Positions 54,077 through 64,000 of a stretch of 64,000 nt of DNA are shown here, in pieces. Each line of letters begins with the position of its first letter. Position 1 is the stretch's first letter. Under the pieces are notes generated by a model. The model made no database searches and was not told where the DNA came from. It saw nothing but the letters and a program-made list of their open reading frames with translations. A program made the position numbers and the translations under genes. The DNA comes from Obelidium mucronatum (lineage: Eukaryota > Chytridiomycota > Chytridiomycetes > Chytridiales > Chytriomycetaceae), in contig JAIVFH010000049.1 of NCBI GenBank assembly GCA_025765595.1, forward strand, positions 186,001-250,000. The letters run 5' to 3'.

Positions 54077-54748
54077 TCAACCTCTCATGATTCCTTTGAC
54101 TTTGGATTGCAAGCTTCGTCTGGCTTGTGGCAGAAACACCCATGCTCCCGCGATTCCACCCATAATCACCCAATTACCCATCATTGCCAAGTTGTAAGGT
54201 TCTCGGAATTCTTTTTTGATTGTCTTGTGTTTGAATGTTTGCATGGCCCAGAGTCCTGAATAAATATTCGTTGTTGAGTTGTGTGTTGTATGTTGTTTGG
54301 TTGTTGTTTACTTAACTAGGCATATCAATCAAGGAAACAATATCTTACCTCCTACCCAGCCTCCAAGAAGCGCAGTCATTTGCAATTGCTTTTCGGGAAT
54401 TCTCCATCCCTTTGTCAAGGCCTGGCGTTTATCATACCAAAAGAGACCTGCTGCAAACAAGTTGACCAATGCCAAGTATCCTCCAACTACAAGCAGAACC
54501 GGTTGCGATGGCATGATGCTTTCTTCTGCAGACTCTTGGTGGTATTGCTGCTGCTGCTGGTGGTGTTGGTATGATCTCTTTTGATTAAAGTTGTAGTGAC
54601 TGTTATTGCATTGCGATAGAATGGTGGAGCCAGGCACTCTGCATGACTGTTGATAGGCTCGTGCTGCAGCAAAAGGAATTTCTTGATTGGACAGAGACAA
54701 TCCTCCTCTCAAGAAGTTGCTTAATCTAATGGTTCGAATGCTCTGCAT
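54077..54748 (-). CDS. DUF1294-family membrane protein
   Basis: Two exons. The first (54748 to about 54348) has a mitochondrial-type N-terminus rich in Arg/Ser (MQSIRTIRLSNFLRGG), a His/Gln-rich stretch, then LALVNLFAAGLFWYDKRQA and GWRIPEKQLQMTALLGGWVGG. The second (about 54257-54077) continues LWAMQTFKHKTIKKEF and a hydrophobic segment. The YDK-R and RIPE...LGG pattern followed by a KTxKxxF block is diagnostic of DUF1294. Function unknown; mitochondrial location is a guess from the N-terminus. Confidence 0.75.
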
Positions 54749-55009
54749 TGGTGTTTTTTTTTTTTAATTTCTGGAAAAATAAAAAAGTAGAAAATAAAAA
54801 AAGAAGATAAATTAAGAAGATGAGGACTTTGAACGTTGTTCAAGAGCATCGAAAACATCAGCTCCTTTTTTTTGTAGATGCGTTTAGTTACTGAAGTGGA
54901 CAAGCACAAGTGATTAGGGTTAGGAGCCGGTTGTTATTGACGATACTATATTTGAGGACGAGCCGGACATGTTTGCCCCAGAAGGTGATTTTTTTTCTTC
55001 TTTCATTTA

Positions 55010-55555
55010 GTGACAGACATTCCTGACCTGGGTAAATTTACTCATAAATGTCAGGTGACAAGTATTGGGTTGGGTTATTCTACGGGGAATGCTCCACTCC
55101 ATATCGCTGCCAAAACAAAATTCTTTGGTGATCGGCGCTCCAATAGAACTTGGTCGAAAGAGGATAAACAAAAGAGAGCATTTACTCGGTCTACGGTTCG
55201 GTGCCTCATCAACACGGCTTTAAAGAATAGGATGGGTGTAAAGAGCCATATTGTTTCATATGGGGATCTTAAACACTTTCTCATTGATCTCCTCCGAAGC
55301 AGCCGGGCTATAGACTACAATCAGAATCTATACACCGTAATCAGTGCCGAATTAATACCGATTTTTGGCAATTGTTTCCGTCAGAACATACATCTTGTTG
55401 CAGAGAACCTGGCGTGGGGGCAGGTCGAGTTTTTTGATGAGGAAGAAGGGAAAACCGCTATGCCAGCGCATGTAATTCTGTTGTTGATTGAGCTGGGTGC
55501 TGATGTGAATGCAGTGAATGCGGACCAGTCTTTAAATTTAAATTTGGATGAATAG
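55010..55555 (+). CDS. Ankyrin-repeat protein, possibly truncated
   Basis: An open frame of about 180 codons begins without a clear ATG. It contains GNAPLHIAAKTKF and, near the end, VILLLIELGADVNAVNADQS, both ankyrin signatures, separated by a long non-repeat stretch. Upstream, 54920-54990 reads an acidic peptide (IDDTIFEDEPDMFAPE) that could be an earlier exon, but the gap (26 nt from the nearest donor to acceptor) is too short for an intron. It ends 12 nt before the SDR start codon. Confidence 0.45.
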   Translation: MTDIPDLGKFTHKCQVTSIGLGYSTGNAPLHIAAKTKFFGDRRSNRTWSKEDKQKRAFTRSTVRCLINTALKNRMGVKSHIVSYGDLKHFLIDLLRSSRAIDYNQNLYTVISAELIPIFGNCFRQNIHLVAENLAWGQVEFFDEEEGKTAMPAHVILLLIELGADVNAVNADQSLNLNLDE

Positions 55556-55567
55556 AATAATAACAAA

Positions 55568-57387
55568 ATGGACGAAGAGCTGTGGACGCACTTCACGCCG
55601 CACGAGCTCGCGGCGGCGGCCAAGGTGCTCGAGGCGCTCGGGCGCCACCCGCAGCTCAAGCAGCTCGGCCGCGCGCAGCCGGACCTGCAGCGCGTGCTTG
55701 CGGCCACGGCGGCGCAGTCCGCACGGCGCCGGCTGCGGGCCGCCGACGAAGCAGCGCTGGCGGCAACGGGCATCCGCGTGCGGCGGCGCGGCGGCAACTC
55801 GAGCCGGTTTCTTTTGTTTCTTTCTTTCTGCTGTTTCTCTTTCTTCTTTCTTCTGTTGTCTAAGTCTTCACTCCAAGATCGCTTGCCGAAGACCTGCTGC
55901 CCAAAGGCAGGGAGCTCGAGTTTCTCAACAAGAGGCAAGTATGCCACATCTGCAAGGCCCCCTACAGGGTCCTGCACCACTTTTACGATCGTCTGTGCGT
56001 TGACTGCGGCAACTACAACTATGCAAAACGATCGGACCTGGCTGACATGACTGGCCGTGTGTGTTTGGTGACGGGCGGAAGAATCAAGGTTTTTTACATT
56101 CTCAGTTGTATCAATTCTAACACTGATTGTATCAGATCGGCTACTGCATTGTGCTCCAACTGCTTCGTGCAAACGCGGCAAAAGTCATTGTTACTACTCG
56201 ATTTCCGAACGATGCAGCCGCTCGACTCGCCAACGAACCCGATGCGTCTTCTTTCGTGAACCGCGTTGTCATTTATGGCATCGATTTTAGAAGTATTCCA
56301 ATGCTTCAAGCCTTTTGCAGCCACATCAAAAGAACAGAATCTCGATTAGACGTCTTGATCAACAACGCCGCTCAAACTGTGCGGAAACCACCAGCCTTTT
56401 ATCGTCACTTGATTGACGTGGAATCATTAGCCAAGCCAATTGCTGGAATTCCTGCGATGGGAGCAGTCAAGTCTGCGAACGGGTTTTCGTTCATGCAAAC
56501 AGATTTAATCCAACAGTCAGCCATTGAAAATTTAAGCAATACAATGCGTCTCTTGACTTCGTCCGATGACGACAATCAGTCAGACCCTGCTGATGGCCCA
56601 TCTGGAACGAATCTCACTGTTGCATCCAATTCCGACACAAAAGAAACTGCACAACTTGAACAACTCCCACTACAACCATTAGCAAGCCTCATGAATGAAT
56701 CTTCTGCGCTGTCTCAAATACCATTGATACCTACCGACATGCTTACGCCTGCCCAAGAGGCTGAGTACTTTCCAGAAGGGTGTCTGGATCGGCACCAACA
56801 GCAAATCGATTACAGACCCGAAAATAGCTGGGATTATGGATATCGATGATGTACATACTACGGAAATGATTGAATGCCACACAATCAACAGTTTCGGGCC
56901 TTGGATTCTGATTTCCGAGTTGAAGCCGCTGATGGTTCAAACGGGTCCGACAGAAGGTGTTGTTTTGGATTATGGACGCAAGTGGGACAAGGTATGTTTT
57001 TGAAAATTTTGATTCCTTTAATAGTAGTTTTAAATAGTCTTTCTACAGTATATTGTAAACGTTTCTGCAATGGAGGGACAATTTAATCGCGCCAAAACAA
57101 CGAACCATCCACATACGAACATGGCAAAAGCATCATTGAATATGCTTACCAGAACAAGCGCGGCTGGATTTGTCAAGGACGGGATCTATATGACTTGCGT
57201 GGATACTGGTTGGGTGACCATTGAGCATCCTTTACGGCAGGGTGAAACGGAGCTGTCGAGAGAGCAGCCGCCTTTGGATGAAATGGATGGAGCGATGCGG
57301 GTTTTGGATCCTGTGTTTGTAGGCGTTCGTGGGGAGGACAAGTTTTCGGGAATCTTCTTCAAAGATTACGCTCCTACCGATTGGTGA
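55568..57387 (+). CDS. Short-chain dehydrogenase/reductase with N-terminal Cys motif
   Basis: Exons: 55568-55806, 55878-56088, 56136 to about 56850, to 56991, and 57049-57387. The GC-rich first exon is helical. Exon 2 has a knuckle-like [22 protein letters not shown], then [16 protein letters not shown], the Rossmann nucleotide loop. Later come [27 protein letters not shown] and [14 protein letters not shown]. The usual SDR Tyr is replaced in Y-x-x-x-K by His, as in the eukaryotic subfamily with TNMAKA. A one-base surplus in the GGG at 56830-56832 breaks the frame; downstream sequence is otherwise intact. Substrate unknown. Confidence 0.75.
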
Positions 57388-57499
57388 CCCGCGAGATTTG
57401 TTTGATTGCACTGAGATTTTATCATGTAAAATACAAGATTATGTTAGATGACACTTTTCATTTGTTTGGAAACAAATCACTCGAAATCTTATCACAATC

Positions 57500-58628
57500 A
57501 TGTCAAACAAGGAAACGAGTCAAATTGATGTACAGTTTCTTCAGCATCCACCAACTTAAGGGTTTAACTGGCTGAAACAGCGCCTGATTGGAATACCGGC
57601 TGGAATCGCCAGCGGAGTGACAAAGCTGATTGTTGGGGTGAGTTGCTGTATTAAAACTCAGCAGGTCTTTTGGGAGAAGTAACTGTTCCTTGATAGCATC
57701 CGCTGGACACTGTAAAAGTCAGAATGCAAACAGAGGGAGGCCATGGACGGTTTAAAGGCCCAATGGATTGCTTAATGACTACAATTCGGAAGGTGTGGCA
57801 GCCTGTTGAAAGATTAGCCTTAATGAAGATTTCAACTCTAGGAAGGATTCAGGGCTTTGTACAGAGGAGCAACTCCGCCACTTATTGGATGGACGATTAT
57901 GGACTCGGTTACCTTGACGACGTTAACAAATATGAGAATCTTGATACAATCTCGGAACCCTGATCGACCTCTTCGAACAATCGATCAATGCGCAGCCGGT
58001 TTAGTTGCTGGACTGACTGTCAGTTTTGTGGCAACTCCAATTGAGCTCTTGAAGGCGAAACTGCAAGTTCAATACAATGCGAAAGCCAGTGCGGAAGGGA
58101 GATTGTATACTGGACCTGTTGATTTGGCGAGAAAACTGGTTCACAATCACGGAATCACAGCGATTTATCAGGGTCTAGTCCCATGCCTCATGTTCAGATC
58201 GTTCTTTTGGGCTTTGTGGGGATCGTATGATGTGAGTTGTGTTTTATTGATGAGGAAGATATTCCCTTATCTTAACGACTGTCCATCTCTAGATCTTTTC
58301 CAATATATTGAAAAAGAAGGGGTATTCTGACACTGCAACAGCTTTCCTGGCAGGTGGAATGTCGGCTAACGTGTTCTGGACAATATCTTATCCATGCGAC
58401 GTTATCAAGAACCGTATCATGGCACAACCTGATCCAGGAAAAGGATCCAAAGCGTGGAAGTACGATGGCGTTGCCTCATGTGCCAAACATATTTACAAGA
58501 GTGAGGGAATCAAGGGCTTTTATCGCGGCTTTGCTCCGTGCTTCTTGCGCTCGTTTCCAATGAATGGAGCTGCTATTTTAGTTTTTGAGACCGTATCGTC
58601 GACTGGAAAGCGACTGTTTAAGGACTAA
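57500..58628 (+). CDS. Mitochondrial carrier family transporter
   Basis: Exons 57500-57529, 57581-57637, 57697-57792, 57842-58231 and 58293-58628 encode 302 aa with all phases zero. Three signature P-x-D/E-x-x-K/R repeats are present: HPLDTVKVRMQ, TPIELLKAKLQ and YPCDVIKNRIM, each followed by glycine-rich helix starts such as YRGATPPLIG and YRGFAPCFLRSFP. This is the tripartite inner-membrane carrier fold. The substrate cannot be read with certainty; overall pattern is of the basic amino-acid/carnitine-like group. Start chosen because MSNKETSQID splices cleanly into RLIGIPAGIASG. Confidence 0.87.
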
Positions 58629-58662
58629 TACTTAATAAATGTAGACATTGATTTGAATCCTG

Positions 58663-58696
<34 letters not shown>

Positions 58697-58713
58697 TCTA
58701 ATCTCAAACAATC

Positions 58714-59565
58714 ATGTCCTCCCTTCCTGTTGAACAGCAGCTCTTGGACGCACTGAATGCTTATCCAATCGACGAAGACGGTGACTCATTCATTGACACC
58801 TTCAGCGACTGTGTTCGGTACAATGAAGTGGACAATTTGCTTTCCCTGATCGGCTACCTCCTGAAGGACCACCCAGCCTTAGAGGCAGAATTTGCAATCT
58901 TTGGACAACTGGCAAAAAGTGGCATCGAAGCCCTCGACTCTTTCTATGTTGAATACGCCGAGATTGTGCGGGCATTTGAAGTTCAACACCCAGTTCCAAC
59001 TTTTGAAGTCACTGAAGGTGCTATTGCCGAAGAAGACGAAGATAACAACATGGATGACTCTGAGCCACAAAAACCTACTGAGCTTTGCCCTGAGCCAAAC
59101 CCCCCTGCCATTCAACATGTTCCAGAACTGTCTACTCCTCTCAAAGTCCTTATTCGCAAAATCGCAACGACTCCTTGCAAGCAAGGATTCACTCCTATAC
59201 ACGCTGCCTGTGCAAACAATCATCTGCCTCTGCTTTCTCTCTTGTTTTTGGATGCTTTGGTTTTGCCTGGTGACTTCAACAACACTCTTTCCACAAACGA
59301 AGATGGAGGTTCCCCTCTTCATTGGGCTTGCTTGAATGGTCATTTGGAAATTGTAAAGTTGCTCGTCAAGTTTGGAGCCAGTGTGAGTCAAAAGAATCTG
59401 GAGGGTAAAAGTTCTTTGGGTTTGGCTGAAATGATGGGCCGTGAACGGGTGGTCAATTGGATTGTTTCAAACTGTGATGTGGGTCTTGATGATGATTCTA
59501 CAATGGCGGATGCGATGACGTCCAAGGCTGATATTGGTTCATCTTCTACCTCCACAACCCAGTAG
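58714..59565 (+). CDS. Ankyrin-repeat protein (Yar1-like in layout)
   Basis: A single-exon 283-aa acidic protein. The N-terminal half is helical, without recognised motifs. Ankyrin repeats lie in residues about 155-255: GFTPIHAACANNHLPLL, GGSPLHWACLNGHLEIVKLLVKFGASV, and EGKSSLGLAEMMGRERVVNWI. The repeat text resembles the small ribosome-biogenesis chaperone Yar1, but the long N-terminus differs. It is preceded by a poly-T tract (58664-58691). Confidence 0.7.
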   Translation: MSSLPVEQQLLDALNAYPIDEDGDSFIDTFSDCVRYNEVDNLLSLIGYLLKDHPALEAEFAIFGQLAKSGIEALDSFYVEYAEIVRAFEVQHPVPTFEVTEGAIAEEDEDNNMDDSEPQKPTELCPEPNPPAIQHVPELSTPLKVLIRKIATTPCKQGFTPIHAACANNHLPLLSLLFLDALVLPGDFNNTLSTNEDGGSPLHWACLNGHLEIVKLLVKFGASVSQKNLEGKSSLGLAEMMGRERVVNWIVSNCDVGLDDDSTMADAMTSKADIGSSSTSTTQ

Positions 59566-59689
59566 TTCAATTCAACCGCACATATAATAAAAAATGTACT
59601 TGATATAGTTTGCTTATTACGGGTTTATTCTCTGTGGTACTCCTTCATCATTCCTTCTTCTTCCAAATTCCTGAGTTGGGGTGCAACTT

Positions 59690-60478
59690 TTACAGCCCCA
59701 ACGTTGTGAGAACTTGCTTCTTCACGATTGCATTGAACTGTTCCCGGTTCGTTCTCCACATTTTCGATGCTTCGATATTTGCTCCAGACTCATCATTTGG
59801 TTCTGCCAACATGCTAACAACCGACAATAGAATCTTTTCCACAGATTGAACAGGACTCCATCTCTCCGAAGCCAATTCATATCCCAAAGGATCATCTCCT
59901 GGTGCATGAAGAATCGATATGCAAACCCGGCCATCCGAGTAAATGTTTGGGTGGAACAAGGGCGGAGTGAACTTCATTTGTGGGGGCGACAGAGGATAGT
60001 CGTTTGGGAAGGAGAGTGTTGCTGTAAAGATTCCGTTCTCGTATACTGTCCCTTCTGGGCCACTGTGTCCAAAATCAACGTGTGTTAATTTTGACCTGGT
60101 TTCCACTCGATCATTTAAGTTTCAAAATAAGGTTTTACCAGATCAATGCCTCCCATAGAAAGAAGTTGTTTTCGTCAATTGGACCTGAATGGGGCGTTTG
60201 GAGTTTAAGTCATTGTTATGGTCCGATTAATTATCCCGAAGCAGGCCGAACTCAAAGCACTAGCAAAACATACCCGCTGTAATTCCTTCAGGCGCATTCA
60301 CAGTAAGCTCTGGGGGACGGGGGTGGGGGTGTAGTGTCAAAACAAATAATCAAATCTCCAAATCCGAATATACCCTTATACTCTGTCATGAGCCTGGATA
60401 CATGTGAGTGTTGAATGACGTTAGAAGAAAGCACTAATTGAAGAGCCAATACCGTCTCAGTGCTGTGGCCTTGGACAT
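59690..60478 (-). CDS. UBC7: E2 ubiquitin-conjugating enzyme, Ubc7/UBE2G2 type
   Basis: Five exons read from 60478: [43 protein letters not shown], then [27 protein letters not shown]. The active-site Cys is in [15 protein letters not shown], with the 13-residue acidic-loop insertion ([13 protein letters not shown]) that marks Ubc7/UBE2G2 and Cdc34-type E2s. It is followed by [16 protein letters not shown] and ends [10 protein letters not shown]. Length (about 165 aa) is standard. Family role: ER-associated degradation with Hrd1/Doa10-type ligases. It is divergent from the kinase gene at 60678. Confidence 0.92.
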
Positions 60479-60677
60479 TTGTGTTGTGATTGGGGAAGCG
60501 GAAAAATTTCGACAGAACAAAGGGAGAAGTGCCCAACCAACCTCCGCCACTCACGATTACCTCTGAAACCAACGGGAATTTTTAAAATTGGGTAATGGAC
60601 GTTATTTTCAACTGGGCTGCTAATATATCCATAACTGACTTACCTGTCAGATCGCGGTTTCGATTCCTTGCCTCCAA

Positions 60678-62308
60678 ATGTCCTCCTCAAAAGTCGGCTC
60701 TTCGCGCAACTCTCCACAAGTATCACGAAAGACAATGGATAGTGCAAATCAGTCTGGCTCGACGATTGACAGCACTCGGTTCAATACCGCTTCAGGGCGT
60801 GACAGTGCAACTGAGAATACACGAAATAGTAGCGTCACAAACAGCGGAATGTATAGACCCCTCTCAATGTTTTCGAAAGGAAAAGAAAAGGAAAAAGAAA
60901 AGGAAAAGGAGAAGGAACCGAATCTGCTGCGGCGACTCATGTCCAAAACCCCGGCAGCGGCTACAACAGCTGGGCAAACCTCATCATCTTCATCCACTGG
61001 CTCATCATTACCAAGAAAACCATTGACTGTAAAAGAGCTTGCTGCTCGAACCCTACAATCTATGGACCGGAAGGAGTTTATTATCTCAGACTTCTCAATC
61101 AAAAAAACCGTAGGAACGGGTTCTTTTGGAAGAGTTCACCTGGTGAAATTAAATGCTACGGGAACTTATTTCGCGTTGAAAGCACTAAGGAAATCGGACG
61201 TCATAAAAATGCATCAAGTGGAGCATATCCTGAATGAAAAGGCGATTCTATCCGTCTTGGATTTTCCATTCCTTGTGGGGATGTTGGCCAGTTTTCAGGA
61301 TGCAGGGCACCTGTATTTCGTTCTGGAATATATTCAGGGCGGGGAGCTGTTTTCGTATTTACGGCGAAGTGGGGTTGGTGTCATTTCGTAGTCTGTAGAG
61401 GGGCTGGGTTTACTGAATCATCTTTGCCAATTAGCGTTTCGAAAATAACGTGGCTAAATTTTATGCTGCTGAAGTATGTTCGGCGTTTGAATATCTCCAC
61501 GCACGTCACATAGTCTACAGGGATTTAAAACCGGAGGTATCTGTATTGCGTTGTCAGAATAGTCAAACTCATGAAAACACATAGAATCTATTGATTGATT
61601 CCAAGGGGCCATATTAAAATCACAGACTTTGGATTTGCAAAACAAATCAAAGGACGACCAAACCTGGACTTTGTGCGGGACACCAGATTATCTCTGCCCC
61701 TGAAATCGTGAGTATAAGGAGAATAATCTTGATGCAGAAAACCATTGGTATTTATTCTTTACTTGCTCAGTATATGTCAGATCAAAGCGAAAGGGATACT
61801 GGAAAGTCAGTGGACTGGTGGGCTTTGGGTATTCTAATATATGAGGTGAGGACAGGTTTTATGTGAGTCGATATTAACGTATCACTAGATGATTGCAGGA
61901 TTTCCGCCATTCTCAGATGACGATAACATCAAACTATTTGAAAAAATAACAGCATGCAAACTTCGATTTCCGGAAGGCTTCGATAAAAAAGCAAAGGACT
62001 TGTGTAAATGCCTGCTTACACCGGACTTATCGAAGCGATTATGGAAATCTGAAAAGAGGTGCTGCAGGATGTGAAAAGCCATGTCTGGTTTGAAGCGATT
62101 GACTGGGAGCGCTTAGTCAGGCTGGAAATTGCTGCACCCTACATTCCAAAAGTTAATGGAGAGAGTGATACTTCAAATGTAAGTGAAGGGTTGTAGTATT
62201 GAAAATGAATCTTATGCTATCGTACAGTTCGAAGCTTATGACGAGGATTATCCTGCATATGGAGGGCATGGAAAAGACCATTACAAGGATACTTTCGCGA
62301 ATTTTTAA
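60678..62308 (+). CDS. AGC protein kinase, PKA catalytic-subunit-like
   Basis: A Ser/Thr-rich N-terminus with a Lys/Glu run precedes [20 protein letters not shown] (glycine loop), [11 protein letters not shown] (VAIK Lys), QGGELFSYL, then after an intron [47 protein letters not shown], and [24 protein letters not shown]. The PKA-type C-terminal tail ends at 62308 (DTFANF). One-base shifts at short runs break the frame near 61606, 61660, 61700, 62040 and 62068; each neighbouring frame continues the family exactly. Either the assembly carries homopolymer errors or this is a pseudogene. Confidence 0.8.
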
Positions 62309-62499
62309 GCAAAGTCCTTAAACGCGTCGGAAGTTTATGTTTCATTTCTCACCTTTATATATCCATAAATTGCACAAATGGGATAGTATATATCTTCAAA
62401 CCGAAATACATTGGGTGGTGTTGGCCAAAAACACTGACAATTATTTTGAACAAAACAATCCCTCCCTCCTGACTCAAACCTCAACATCACAATTTACAA

Positions 62500-63659
62500 A
62501 TGGCCGCAACAGTGCAAATCAATCCTACGACGAGATCGCGTCGCAGAATTCCAAGCGACCCAATGGACGAGAATATTTATAACATGGTCTTACGTCCAGG
62601 CATCGAGGACAGACCGCCACCCCTCTACAAATCTAAATTTGCACACCATGTGAGATCAGAGCATTTGAAAGCAAGAAGAACTGTTTCGAATCCAGCTGCC
62701 ATTCCATTGGAAAGAGACCACATTGCCAGAAGCGCGATTCCTGTCAGTGGTATAATTAAATCAAGCGTCAAAGCTGGATTTAAGAGTTCATCAAAGAGTG
62801 AAAAGGAGAAGAATGGAAAGTCAAGTACGTGTTGCCTTCAGTTTTTGCAACGTGCTGAAAACTTCCAACGTGCCACAACAACAACAGCAAAACAAAAACA
62901 AAAACTCCCGATTACTTATGCAAAGAAAGGAGGTAATAACTGACTGTCGCGAAGCATGAAAACTCTAACCCAAAACGTGTAGATCCAACCAAAATTCATG
63001 CACCAAAATCAGTAACAAAACCAATCTCGAAACCCACTTCTGGAAGAATTGCCATGGCTGCTGAACGTCGATCTAACGCAGCAACTCCTGTAGTTGCAGA
63101 TCCAAACAGCTGGGATCACATCGCAGCCGAAGCAGGAGATGAACCACCACCGCCAGTACCCGTCGTTAAAAAGACATTAAACTATGAAGAGGTACCTGAA
63201 GAACTAATCGAGCACTGGGAACCATTCAACCAGGATACTGACGAGGGTCTGGGCCGTCAGTCCTCTCCAACGCCAAGGGAAATGGAAACAGGCAGCGTAA
63301 GAAAGCAAGGTATCAAAAAAGGCGGAGTGGCAAAGGGCAGTGCGCCTATATTATCTGGAAGTAACATTGGAGGGGGTAACCGCAGACGAATGTTACCCGA
63401 AGCTGAACGTTTGGCTGTACTAGCCGGATTAAAATCAAATTATCAGTCGTTGATGGGTATCTACAACCGACTATCTGTGGCAGATGATACTGTCTCCAAG
63501 AGAAACAGGTATATGGAATTGCGACATTAATTATTGCAAAATCCTAAACAAAAAAATGCACACCACAGAAAAACATCTATTGAAAAGCAGTTGACGCTCT
63601 TGGAAGAAGACATTAAGAAGTTTAGCCATCCAAATATTATCATCGACGAGGGGAATTGA
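62500..63659 (+). CDS. ENKUR: Enkurin-like axonemal protein
   Basis: The N-terminus has DENIYNMVLRPGIEDRPPP then YKSKF, matching the enkurin start (IYNLI ... P-P-x-Y-x-S-K-F). After a basic, disordered middle and an intron (62825-62982), the C-terminal enkurin domain reads LPEAERLAVLAGLKSNYQSL, then VADDTVSKRNR and, in the last exon, EKQLTLLEEDIKKFSHPNIII. About 300 aa. Enkurin is a microtubule-inner protein of motile cilia doublets, so this supports a flagellated zoospore. Confidence 0.82.
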
Positions 63660-63770
63660 TTGCCTTTTTATTATGTTTCATGTGAAGAACGCGCGATAAA
63701 TATAAACACAATTACTGCCGACCTATTATAAATGCAGTCAGAAAGAAATAACACGAAAGGGACGGCGTAC

Positions 63771-64000
63771 CATGGCTCGAGCTGCGTTTCTTGACGCCGT
63801 CAGAGTTCAGATTCGGCTGAAGCCCTGGCTGCGGCGAACCCTCCCGCCAACGTCTTTCGTCCTTCACCGAAGAGCCGTTTATTCCCAGGGCTGACGCAAG
63901 ACCAGACAAAGCCGCCGTTGTCAATGTTGCCGGCTTTGGTTGTTCTTCCTCGCGTTTGAACTTCGACTCGAGCACTTCGGGATACTGTTTTGCAAAGTTG
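63771..64000 (-). CDS. Partial exon of an unrecognised gene (right edge)
   Basis: An open minus-strand frame enters from the window edge (FAKQYPEVLESKFKREEEQPKP, then a Gly/Ser/Pro-rich stretch with KDERRWREGSPQ) and ends at a GTACGCC donor after 63771. A hydrophilic, probably disordered region. The gene continues on both sides (the next exon may lie beyond the retained AT-rich sequence). Family not recognised. Confidence 0.45.

Noticed and set aside
54912..54926. TTAGGGTTAGG stretch resembling telomeric repeats; similar short pieces at 42369-42379 and 47460-47466
   Set aside because: Each is at most two units, in intergenic or intron sequence. This is too short to call an interstitial telomere or a breakpoint.
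58664..58691. Long T tract as a possible retrotransposon poly(A) tail on the other strand
   Set aside because: It sits between two intact genes without target duplication or adjacent retroelement sequence; a simple homopolymer is enough explanation.
1..64000. CRISPR arrays, rRNA or tRNA genes
   Set aside because: I found no regularly spaced repeat array and no sequence with convincing A-box/B-box and cloverleaf pairing; gene content is eukaryotic. A tRNAscan or Infernal run would be decisive.

Overview
The window looks like nuclear DNA of a zoosporic, chytrid-like fungus. It has dense intron-bearing genes with mostly 50-100 nt GT-AG introns. Fungal-type genes include secreted LPMO-like enzymes, a yapsin-like aspartic protease, a large fungal 2OG-oxygenase-like protein and HP1 proteins. 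A POC5-like centriole gene (19658-21480) and an enkurin-like axonemal gene (62500-63659) imply a flagellated stage. Taxonomy is inferred from gene content only; no rRNA or tRNA gene was recognised.

Layout. 1-6.7 kb: a 5,460-bp Ty3/gypsy chromovirus (899-6358) with near-identical 298-bp LTRs and an apparent Tf1-like self-priming signal, inserted in a decayed minus-strand gene. 6.7-21.5 kb: a MAPEG protein, two tandem LPMO-like genes, a 1,460-aa oxygenase-like gene, the first member (A) of an unrecognised membrane-protein family called PYM here, a MICOS-like small protein, a GNAT-like protein, small secreted proteins and POC5. 21.6-35 kb: HP1, a lipoxygenase-like gene, an LRR relic, a kinesin-4-like motor, an aspartic protease, and a PH-domain protein with a partial paralogue.

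35.2-48.3 kb is the most unusual part. Seven more PYM genes (B-H) are packed with a divergent CDF transporter and a second lipoxygenase-like gene. One member (D) is split by a 3,037-bp DNA transposon carrying a CxC5/CxC6-type KDZ-associated gene and flanked by an 8-bp target duplication. PYM proteins have a PPxY-like motif N-terminally, two adjacent membrane segments, a phase-0 intron at one fixed site, and an LPxY motif at the C-terminus of all eight. They resemble small membrane adaptors for WW-domain ubiquitin ligases in layout only; function is unknown.

48.4-64 kb: a second HP1-like gene, a four-helix-bundle/pseudokinase/ankyrin gene recalling MLKL, a DUF1294 protein, two ankyrin proteins, an SDR with an N-terminal zinc-knuckle-like segment, a mitochondrial carrier, Ubc7/UBE2G2, a PKA-like kinase, enkurin and a partial gene at the right edge.

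Several otherwise intact genes are broken only by one-base shifts in mononucleotide runs (pol, PYM-B, pseudokinase, SDR, PKA-like kinase). This fits homopolymer errors in the assembly, so those breaks should not be taken as inactivation without read support.
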